Source: Dysidea avara
Lineage: Eukaryota; Porifera; Demospongiae; Dictyoceratida; Dysideidae
Direction of reading: 5' to 3'
NCBI RefSeq assembly: GCF_963678975.1
Contig: NC_089281.1
Coordinates: 22,869,375 to 22,933,374, forward strand
DNA: 64,000 bases
Shown here: positions 56,301 through 64,000 of the stretch, in pieces
How positions within the stretch are numbered: the stretch's first letter is position 1
Layout of the letters: every line of letters starts with the position of its first letter
Notes under the pieces: generated by a model
What the model was told of the DNA's origin: nothing
Seen by the model: the letters and a program-made list of their open reading frames with translations, nothing else
Databases searched by the model: none
Made by a program: the position numbers and the translations under genes

Positions 56301-59021
56301 TTTGTAAGTACAGTGTATATCACAAGAGATTTGAATGTGGTAAAATTTACAAGGATGATTTGATCTAGTTGATGTCAGTCTTGCGGGTGAGGGTAAATAT
56401 TGTTCAGGTATTAATTGAAGATAAATAACAACTTTAAATAGTAGGATCAATCTAAGGTATTGGCGATGGCTTTGGAGTGTAGGCTATTTCAAATCATTTA
56501 GCATTACTGTGTATACAACAACATTGCCGTCCCCCCTGTAAGTAAAGTCTAGAATCACCAGTGAAAGAAAAAGAAATAGTACACATAACAAAAAGAGATA
56601 CACTAAAAGTTGCCAGAACAAAGTTTCACAGGGCCGTAGCCAGACTTTAGGTTCTTTTAGAAGAAAAAGTGGACATCAGGGTGTGCTTTGAAGCATGCTG
56701 AAACTAGGGGGGTATACCTCCCCATAGGGAATTTTTTTTTGAAAATAGACACTAAAATGCTGATATTTCATTCAATAAAAACAACACAAATTTTTAAGGC
56801 AGTAAATTTAACTACCTAGCTATACGTACAAAAGTGTCTATACTGCTACTGTAATTATATATACCATACTTAACAGTAAACAAGATAACCTCACCCCTTA
56901 TTGATCTAGCTAGCTGCACACCTTTTGGCTGACTTGAGATATACTCTAATACAACAGTCCCACTAATACAAGTCATGTATGATGATATTCTAATAGAACA
57001 GTCGCAAGTTACATTGTAGCCAGCTGTGCTACAACAAAAAAACTAAACAAACTCTAGTATTTAAAACAATTGTTAATTTAAAAATGAAGTAGGGATCTAT
57101 GCAGTGAAACAAGAGGTGAATGATGGAGCTCAGTGGGAACCAGTCCCCACTTTGGCACATTAGCTATAACAATAATTTTGCTTAATGCCAAAGTAGGAAC
57201 TTTCCCACTGAGCTATGCTGTAACACCATCATTCATCTCTTGTTTCACTACTTTTTATTGCATAGATCCCTACTTCATTTTTAAATTAACAATTTTTAAA
57301 TGAATAATACAAACTATTTATTATGCTATATGCTTAGTTTTCAATTCCTAGTTCCCTTTAGGTCCTATCATTATGGTTTATGGCTGGTCAGGAGTACTGT
57401 AGTGATACAAATATTATATCCAACTTCCCCCAAACAACTCAAAACTGTTGCTTTAGGTTTCAAGTGTTTCAAGCATTACTCATTTAAATTGCAATCCATT
57501 ATGAAGGGTAGTTTTGACTGCTCTATTAGAGTATCTCGGTATTCATTAATGTTTTCCTTGTAGTTAAATTCACACTCTTGCTCTCCTTAGTTTTCCAAAC
57601 ACACTGTAGCTACATACTGCTGTGTTCTATTCCCTTTTTCTGTATTGTGCAGCCAAACTATGATGGTTTGGTGTTCCTGCTGCAAGCCTACAAGTTCAAA
57701 TTTTAAAGGGGGTTTCTGGAACCCCAGGAAACTCCCCTAAACATGCATGAAAAACATAGTTTCACAGTTAAAATTAAGGCTGAAACGAATATTCGTTATT
57801 GAAATATTTGTTATACGTTAAATATTTGTTAATCGAATAATGTACACATTTAACCTTGAAAACATTTTGACAACTGAAAGCTGTTATTTTAAAATTTTTC
57901 ATCTTAATAATACATGTAAAGGACTTTTCTTTTTTAATATTTAAAGTTTTAGTAGTAATCAAAGTGATTTTGTCCCTTTCAAGCACCTACTTATTCAGAA
58001 AATTCTTAAAGAATAATTTGTTTGTTAATTTGAAGAATATTCGAATATCTAAAATTTAATATTTGTGTCACCCCTAAAAGCATTCATAAACTTAAGTCAC
58101 CTTGGTTGCTTATTGAGAATATACTAGTGAATAACTTGACTATATAACCAAAGGTACAATACCTTAATATTTACTAAGCCCTTACTATCAATTGGCAGTC
58201 GTGAGTAGTCCAGTTAGTGGACAGAAGCTCATATTTAAGGCCACTCCAAACAAATTTCCTGTTTCCCGTCCTGACCTCAGGCATATTTGCATGCAGGTGG
58301 GCAGTCCATTTCCATTATTTCATTATGAGATTGACAGCTTTTCAAGCCAATATTTGCCTGGCACAACTATAAAAAGCTGCACAAAAGCATGTTCCTTCAT
58401 TTTCAAGTTGCAAAAAATAACACAAACGTGAAGTTTGTGCCGACATGATAGCACTGCTGACACGTGAGCTGACAATGTTTTTGCTAAGCTTGTCAGTATG
58501 CAAGAATAACCGGAAAATAATGGAATATTTAGAGCTGACAGTAACCAGATGTGGGCGGTGGACGGGAAACAGGAAATTTATCATTTTGGAGTGGCCTAAA
58601 ATTGAATTGAAAGCCAAAGAGTTGAGAACCCAACCCCCCTTCATTTTTATCAGTGTGTGCAATGAATATACCTCTTCTTTATTCACTTTCTGGAACCACG
58701 TTTTCTTTAAAATACTCAGTCTTCTATCATAGTGCTTGGGAGCAGTCTTGACAGAAATGTACACATTGGATAATATGTTCGGTGAAACGACAGCTTCTAG
58801 ATTTAACTAAGTAAATAGGACATGATATAAAGTTTATGGACCATTAAATAACTAACTTGACTGTTTATATACATGTACTGCAGTGACCAGTCCATCGATG
58901 CAACAACGGCTTCGCGCTGAAAATACGAGATATATGTCATGTGCATTACTATCGTCACTCCTCCAAGAAAAATACAGGCACACAAACATTCCGTTAAACT
59001 AAGCCTCATTCGAGGCCTCAT
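45720..59021 (-). CDS. Fringe-like beta-1,3-N-acetylglucosaminyltransferase, copy 1
   Basis: GT31-family Golgi enzyme; Fringe elongates O-fucose on EGF repeats of Notch. Exons: 59021-58857, 58806-58672, 52612-52537, 52229-52187, 51611-51531, 49217-49088, 48632-48544, 46991-46918, 46618-46533, 45814-45720. Phases agree through about 325 codons. An N-terminal signal anchor (LTECLCACIFLGGVTIVM) gives type II topology. Then NVYISVKTAPKHYDRRLSIL, a Cys-containing CCKSGVEYEQF, and the metal-binding DDD in QWYCHFDDDVYVNV (residues 175-177). YLAGATYCIS, GYPGDMTVGAI and HVDNMYTDL follow the Fringe order. After exon 10 (ending DPTR) the terminus is uncertain: read-through stops after nine more codons; alternatively a distant exon lies near 43143-43375. 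Introns hold many MITEs. Head to head with copy 2. Confidence 0.88.
47091..47620. repeat. (TACA)n tetranucleotide array, 530 bp
   Basis: Tetranucleotide satellite with interruptions of ACGTGCATACATA type that recur at spacings of roughly 70-120 bp, and a GTAC-rich segment at about 47518-47575. It lies in intron 7 of Fringe-like copy 1. Confidence 0.97.
47692..47735. repeat. Perfect 21-bp palindrome with 2-bp loop
   Basis: Arms 47692-47712 and 47715-47735 are exact reverse complements, beginning GAATTCATAATATTAG. It sits 70 bp from the TACA array in the same intron. Confidence 0.95.
47860..48302. mobile_element. Hairpin-plus-TIR MITE, family D, copy 1
   Basis: 443 bp. The first 143 bp are an inverted repeat whose outer arms read AGTTATACGGGCACAA and its complement, enclosing an inner GGCCCGGGCTGTAGCGC stem. 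The remaining 300 bp are bounded by TTAGACTCTATTT and AAATAGAGTCTAA. Located in intron 7 of Fringe-like copy 1. An equally long, about 93% identical copy (judged by eye over the first 143 bp) is at 62903-63345, and an inverted shorter one at 54050-54308. Confidence 0.85.
49856..50107. repeat. Intron-5 block shared with Fringe-like copy 2
   Basis: On the coding strand this holds CTCTAATAGAGCAGTCAGTA followed by a palindromic segment with AATGGCTGCAGCGATATTGA and GCAGCCATTTCTTGGCCACC. A diverged version lies at 61930-62290, also in intron 5 of the other paralogue and in the same orientation relative to the gene. Confidence 0.7.
52231..52304. repeat. 37-bp tandem duplication spanning a splice acceptor
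   Basis: Two perfect copies (52231-52267, 52268-52304) starting TACATGAGTTAACC. On the coding strand each ends AACTCATGTAG, so the acceptor of Fringe-like exon 4 exists twice; only the one at 52230 joins in frame. Confidence 0.9.
54050..54308. mobile_element. MITE family D, copy 2 (inverted, shorter)
   Basis: Begins TTAAACTCTATTTAGGCTG and ends with the hairpin AGTTATACGGGCACAATG and its complement, orientation opposite to the copy at 47860. The hairpin is much shorter, with only a CGAAGACTTCG core. Confidence 0.75.
54372..55059. mobile_element. hAT-like MITE, family C, copy 2
   Basis: 688 bp, ends CAGCGTTGAAAC and GTTTCAATGCTG, flanked by ACACACAC and ACACATAC (7 of 8). Subterminal GACCCGGAT repeats as in copy 1; the centre has TGGGTGTGGCT-type repeats. 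In intron 2 of Fringe-like copy 1. Confidence 0.85.
55341..56253. mobile_element. hAT-like element with GGAACT minisatellite arms
   Basis: 913 bp, ends TAGTGTTGTTCCAG and CTGGAACAACACTA, flanked by perfect ATTTGGAG duplications (55333-55340 and 56254-56261). Both subterminal regions (55350-55550 and 56010-56230) are arrays of GGAACTRGAACT units; the middle 450 bp is unique. No coding capacity. Confidence 0.92.
57053..57310. mobile_element. Palindromic MITE, family A, copy 2
   Basis: Same organisation as 2202-2460: GAAGTAGGGATCTATGCA, AGCTCAGTGGGAA, centre TAGCTATAACAATAATTTTG, then complementary arm. In intron 2 of Fringe-like copy 1. Confidence 0.85.
57775..58078. mobile_element. Putative MITE with AATATTCG repeats
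   Basis: Left end AAGGCTGAAACGAATATTCG; right end with GAATATTCGAATATC and TGTCACCCCTAA. Subterminal AATATTTGTTA repeats are inverted between the ends. No convincing target duplication. Confidence 0.45.
58238..58597. mobile_element. TIR element in intron 2 of Fringe-like copy 1
   Basis: 360 bp with termini AGGCCACTCCA and TGGAGTGGCCT, subterminal TTTCCTGTTTCCCGTC and its complement. A diverged copy in the same orientation relative to the gene is in intron 2 of Fringe-like copy 2 (60880-61249). Confidence 0.75.
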
Positions 59022-59531
59022 TGTCAGCATCAGCGAAAAACAGCGAAAGACAGCGAAAGACAGCATCAGCGAAAGACAGACAGACAGACAAAGAAAGACA
59101 GACAAAGAAAAACAGACAAAGACAGACAAAGAAAAACAGACAAAGAAAAACAGCATCAGCGAAAGACAGCATCAGCGAAAAACAGCTTTTGCTGACAAAG
59201 ACAGACAAAGAAAGACAGACAAAGAAAAACAGCATCAGCGAAAGACAGCATCAGCGAAAAACAGCTTGATTCACCCATCCCACCTCCGCGCGCCGAAAAA
59301 CAGCTTGATCCACCCATCCCACCTCCGCGCGCCCAATTTTGACGCGGCCACTTTGAGTCTCCACCCTAGAATGAAGCGCACCAAGATTATTGTAGCACTT
59401 AAAGCGCGTTAAAAATAATTATTATTGTTCGTGGTTTCCCTGTAGCCAGCAGGAGTGTCCGCGAATCAGATTTCGGACTCTAATAAAACTCGAAATTGGA
59501 TTTTCTGGAGCCTTAGTTTCGCTACAGAATA

Positions 59532-59569
<38 letters not shown>

Positions 59570-59766
59570 AGTATTTTGTACCTGTTAAGAACTTCGAGGT
59601 TTTGAAGATCTGTTGAACGCTCCATGTACTACCGGTACTCCACTCTATCCACAGTTATCCATATGCATCCACGTGACTCAGGAACGCCTCCTGCAAAACT
59701 TGTAAACGGAGATACCGGTAATATCTTTATTGAAAGGTAGTTACTTGGGTTGGCGTTTTATAGACA
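59022..59766. promoter_or_regulatory. Shared upstream region of the two Fringe-like genes, repeat-rich
   Basis: 745 bp between divergent start codons. 59026-59266 is a compound array of AGACAGACAAAGAAA and CAGCATCAGCGAAA units, adjoining the copy 1 start. 59267-59334 is a two-copy direct repeat with CCCATCCCACCTCCGCGCGCC. A 31-nt T run lies at 59535-59565. GC content is higher than elsewhere. It must contain both promoters and 5' UTRs. Confidence 0.65.
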
Positions 59767-62700
59767 ATGAGGCCTAGAGGTAGCTTAACGGAATGCCTGT
59801 GTATTTGTTTTCTTCTCGGAGGAGCAATAGTTTTGCTGATTTCGTATTCTCATCGTGATCGTGAGTACGTACCGAGGAACGTGCCATTACACGTCACTAT
59901 GAACAGTCAAGTTAGTTAATATGTTGTCATAAACTATACTGAGATGGTGTATATGTTCTATCTACTTAGTTAATAGCAGCCCGGTCTTCACCAGACATTC
60001 TATCCAATGTGTACATCTCTGTCAAAACTACTCCCAAGTACTATGATAGAAGACTGAGTATTTTAAAGAAAACATGGTTCCAGAAGGTGGATAAAGAAAA
60101 GGTATATATTGAATAACTTGGGGGGGACAGATAAAATCACCTGGCCACAAAATTTTAGAGTTATTTTTTTACAATCATGTAACTTGTCAGATTCATCCTT
60201 AATTTAATGCTATTCTATGAACTTACCCCTTGTAGTAACTACTAATTCTAAAGTCAGAGTCAAGGGTGTAGTAATACAAGTGGTAAGCTTAACAAATCTC
60301 GTAATGCGTACTCAAAGTAGAGAGCGTTTCACTTAGCTACTCACTTCAAAGTTACAAAACAACGAACTTACAGCCAATCATTTTATAGCATGTGACCAGC
60401 ACATGAATGTGTATATTACATAATATAGTTATATAAAAGTCAATTCTCAACAAAAGGAGGTAGGACATGTGATAAAATTAACTAAGGTGGGTAATGGCAT
60501 AGATTTTATACGCCATTTATTATCTATGGTAAATTAAAAGAGATATACGTGATTAGCCTGTAGTTAACAGACAGGAATTTCAAGGGCTCTCTTATAGATC
60601 AAATACATTGCCAGTATGGAGTTGTACTGATTCCACTTTTTACTGATAATTGAATTACCTAGTTCTCATTTAGAAATTTATGCCAAATACCATAATGTTC
60701 TATCCAGTACAAAATCTTGTACCAAGAAAAAAGTCACTGAAGTGCAAATGAGTCAAGTACTTTAATACAAACTGTTATTGAATACTCTAATAATGAGCTA
60801 CCATTATGTGATTGCTCTATTAGGATTATTGACTATTCTATTAGAGTCTTTCAAATTATGTTATCATGTGCTACTGTTCTGGCCACTTCAACCCCCCCCC
60901 CCCCCCCCCTGTTTCCCATCCACCGCCCACATCTGTTTTCTGTCAGCACTAACACATTCCATTATTAATTCCATAATCCATATTCTTCCATTATTTTCCA
61001 TTTTTTGCATAATGTACAGCCCTTATTTAAAACGGTTTTGTAAAGTGTCAGTTTGTTATTGAGTCAACACAAATTTATACTTGCTGCTTAAAAGATGAAG
61101 ATACAAGTTCAAGTATGCTTTTATGTAGTTTGCTATGGCAATTATTGGCTTGAAAAGCAGCCAATCTTATAATGGAAATGGACCACCTGCCCACATGGAA
61201 ATATGCCTGAGCAGAGGACGGGAAACAGAGAATTTATTTGGAGTGGCCTTTATGTATAGGTGTTGACAAATTTGTTCTATAGTTTATGATAGTTTCAGAC
61301 TATGTTAATGATAGTCCTCCGGATTTCAAAAAATTTGAAGATGAATTAACTGAAGAAGGTATGCCATTTTCTTTTTGTCATGTGCTGTAACTTTGTTTCT
61401 GGATATAACTCATGTAGGATTCCATATCGTCACAGCAAAGTGCCTACTTGAGCATCAAGCGTAAGTACCCGTACTGTATGTGTATTAACTAAATGTGTAA
61501 ATACATTTTTTATGCGTACATTGCACATCATTTCATCATTGTTGTGTCTTATAGATTGTGTGTATTGTATGGTCCCTAGAACATTTTATGTCTGTTGCCT
61601 TGTTCTGCTATACCCTTATACCCCCTTATTACTGTCTGTCATGTACACATGTGAATATACATCATAGAACTGTCATATCATTCTCGTATCCTACACTGTG
61701 TGTGGATGTGCCTTTAAAATTTGTTCACCTCTATAGGAAGGGTTTATGTTGCAAGTCTGGTGTGGAATATGAACAGTTCTACAATCATTTGGAAAGGCAC
61801 GAATCACATGGACAACAGTAAGTGTTTTTAAGACAAATTACTGCATGTAGTTTGTGATAAATTGTGTGTCTGACAAAATTATGAACTTAAAAGAGGCAAT
61901 GTGTTATGATTTGTTCCATGTTGATGGAAACATACAATTGCAATATACTCTAATAGAGCAGTCAGTATTCTAATATATTGTAACAGTCATGAAATAGAGT
62001 TGTTTACATATTATCTGCTAGGTTAGTGTGAATATATAATCCACAATGGCCGAGCTGTGAAGAAAAGATGGGGCCACCAACAGAGGACATGCCAGTTTGA
62101 AAGGATGTGTGATCAAAAGTTAGTGGCAAAGAAATGGTAGCAGTGATATTAATGTCAGCAAAGTTGTACCGATAAAAAAAAAATTGTCTGCAGTCATTTC
62201 TTGTAGCCACTAACCTTTTGATTTCATGCATATTTTTGATGACAGCATCTCTTTTCACAGCTTGGCTATGTAGGGTTAGATAGGTGGCCAACTTTGAGAC
62301 TAGCTATTTGCCTGTCTTTTCTATTTTTCTGCAGATGAACTATTTCATATCAAAGTAATATTTGTTGCATATATGTGGATTGTTGTGACCACTTTTTGAG
62401 TATATCTAGATGGCACACTTGTTACTTTTTCATGTTGTAACTTGCCAATCTTTAATTGGATTTACATAACCTTAAATTTGCCATAATAAAGTTTCATCAT
62501 TTTATAAAACGACGGAATATGTTGCATGAAAATTTCAAATGACGAATATTTCAAATGTTGAAATTTTCCTGATTTGTACAAACATTCTAACTGTTGCTGG
62601 CTGTGTCTGTGTAGCGATGGCCAAGAAATTTTAATTACTATTTCTTTCAACCTCTATAATTGATACATTGTTTTTTGTATTGATTAGGGTTCAATGGTAT

Positions 62701-64000
62701 TGTCATTTTGATGATGATATTTACGTCAATGTCAGGGAATTATCAAATTTACTGTCTAAATATGATCCCACTAAACCATATTACATTGGAAGGTATCCAA
62801 GACCAGTTGGAGTTCCTGTAAGCTATATTGTAACTACAGTGATTAGATTTAATTGTATGTGGTCATGTTGGTGGATGCATGGGTCATGGTGGGGATATAT
62901 AATAGTTATACGGGAACAATGTGGAGTCTATGAAATTTATAAACTCGAAGGCCCGGACTGTAGCGCATGAGCGAAGCGAAGGCGCTACTAAGGGCCTGAG
63001 GGTTTATAAATTTCATAGACTCCACATTGTGCCCGTATAACTGCTTTAGACTCTATTTCACATTACACTCAGATTACTTACCTCATCCATGGCTGTTTCT
63101 ACTGTAGGCTCGGAAAAAGCGGCTAGTTTTCTTACGATAATACTAGCGCCATGGCAACTATGTGTCCTCACGTGACTACATAATCACGCTTGTTAAATTA
63201 CTGCACGTGAATAATGCATAGCGATTGGACAAACCCGATTTTGAGCATATGTTATATTGTGCTTAAAGGCGTGGAGTATATTAGAAAACAAGGTGGAGTA
63301 TATGAGATTTATTACCCACCCAAAACAGCCTAAATAGAGTCTAAGTTATAGTTGTATCACAGCAGGAGTAGAATATCTCAGTTGAGTCATCAGAGGTGAA
63401 GTGAGGACTAGGGACCCGCTTATTATTTTACCTATTATGCTATGCTGCACTGCTCAAAATTTTGCCTGTTATGCTTAAATTAATGCTCAATATTTACCTA
63501 TTATGCTCAAATTATACTCAATATTTATATCTCAGTTCCCATGTTTTTCTAGTAAATTTGCGTTTTATGGGAAAACAGTAAGTTGCTGAAGCAGAGACTC
63601 TAAATCCTTGCTTGTCAAAAGTGCATGTCACAAGAAAGATCGATATACTCTAATAGAACAGTCAGCTGTCTGACTGTTCTATTAGAGTATATCAATGATA
63701 TGTATTTTGATAAGCAAGAATTTATGGTAATGTACAAGTGTTCTGCCTATTATGCTAACATTATGCTCAATGCTTTCAGGCACCTATTATGCTAATTATT
63801 ATGCCAGCATAATCGGTGAGTCCCTAGTGAGGACAAAAAGACTGTGGGCACTTTGATGTATTTTCAGCTCGCATAAACACTGATACTGCATTTTGATTTC
63901 CAATATTGCACATTTGGTGTTTAACACCTTACTGGTCAACATGGTATTATACAGTTCCAGTAAATTCTTTGAAGTATGGCTTCACTGGGATATGAGCGTG
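59767..64000 (+). CDS. Fringe-like beta-1,3-N-acetylglucosaminyltransferase, copy 2 (3' end outside window)
   Basis: Paralogue of the minus-strand gene with identical exon phases. Exons 59767-59910, 59970-60101, 61283-61358, 61418-61460, 61737-61817, 62688-62817 give 202 codons; the rest is beyond the right edge. The N-terminus MRPRGSLTECLCICFLLGG is a type II signal anchor. NVYISVKTTPKYYDRRLSIL, FMIVSDYVNDS, CCKSGVEYEQF and QWYCHFDDDIYVNV (DDD at 167-169) match copy 1 closely. Exon sizes 3 to 6 (76, 43, 81, 130 nt) equal those of copy 1. The exon 2 acceptor was chosen by phase (CTACTTAG, 59962-59969). Substrate specificity cannot be told from this part. Confidence 0.88.
60880..61249. mobile_element. 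TIR element in intron 2 of Fringe-like copy 2
   Basis: Begins GGCCACTTCAA and ends TTTGGAGTGGCC. Shares CCACCGCCCACATCTG and a TTCCATTATTTTCC segment with the element in copy 1. Interrupted near its left end by 18 consecutive C (60892-60909). Confidence 0.7.
61930..62290. repeat. Intron-5 block shared with Fringe-like copy 1
   Basis: Diverged counterpart of 49856-50107: ATACTCTAATAGAGCAGTCA, GCAGTGATATTAATGTCAGC and GCAGTCATTTCTTGTAGCCA, same order and same orientation relative to the gene. Confidence 0.7.
62903..63345. mobile_element. MITE family D, copy 3
   Basis: 443 bp, the same length as the copy at 47860-48302 and in the same window orientation. Begins AGTTATACGGGAACAATG and ends AAATAGAGTCTAAG. 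It lies 85 bp after exon 6 of Fringe-like copy 2. Confidence 0.85.
63409..63826. mobile_element. hAT-like MITE, family B, copy 2, perfect 8-bp duplication
   Basis: 418 bp, begins TAGGGACCCGC and ends GAGTCCCTA, flanked by perfect GTGAGGAC duplications (63401-63408 and 63827-63834). The internal CAGTTCCCATGTTTTTCTAG and the paired ACTCTAATAGAACAGTCA motif match the copy at 17098-17459. Confidence 0.92.

Noticed and set aside
58939..59412. 157-codon plus-strand frame rich in KDRQ
   Set aside because: Translation of the compound tandem repeat antisense to the start of Fringe-like copy 1.

Overview
The window is animal nuclear DNA: AT-rich, genes split into many short exons with GT/AG introns, and several orthologues of metazoan housekeeping or signalling genes. 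The gene set (RAD50, mitochondrial methionyl-tRNA formyltransferase, a TBC1D12/14-type RabGAP, a MIEAP-domain protein, Fringe-type glycosyltransferases, a THAP protein), mostly short introns and abundant small inverted-repeat transposons suggest a non-bilaterian marine invertebrate, most likely a demosponge. Genus and species cannot be read from the sequence.

Layout. 1-169 (-): start of a THAP zinc-finger gene that runs off the left edge. 497-7725 (-): the first 15 coding exons of a RAD50 paralogue, frame intact, with no exon 16 before the THAP gene. 8413-25994 (-): a complete RAD50 gene; I could join 42 exons into one 1312-codon frame. Its large introns hold a 2.35-kb fold-back element and a degraded DIRS-like retrotransposon. 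26075-27648 (+): complete 11-exon MTFMT, sharing an 80-bp bidirectional promoter with RAD50. 28256-35188 (-): complete TBC1D12/14-like RabGAP. 35648-37991 (+): 4-exon gene with a C-terminal MIEAP domain. 37992-45719: 7.7 kb with no gene I can support, rich in nested MITEs. 45720-59021 (-) and 59767-62817+ (+): two Fringe-like glycosyltransferase paralogues head to head around a 745-bp repeat-rich interval; the plus-strand gene runs off the right edge.

How the genes work together. RAD50 belongs to the MRN double-strand-break complex, MTFMT to mitochondrial translation initiation, the TBC protein to Rab and membrane traffic, the MIEAP protein probably to mitochondrial quality control, and Fringe to Golgi O-fucose elongation on Notch-type EGF repeats. 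They do not form one pathway; the layout is a series of divergent gene pairs.

Mobile DNA is the other main content. I find at least eight small inverted-repeat elements in several families. Several carry perfect or near-perfect 8-bp target duplications, which is hAT-like. Some are nested, and several families have two or three copies here. A short motif, TGACTGYTCTATTAGAGTAT, recurs on both strands inside and outside these elements. No CRISPR, operon, rRNA or convincing tRNA was seen.
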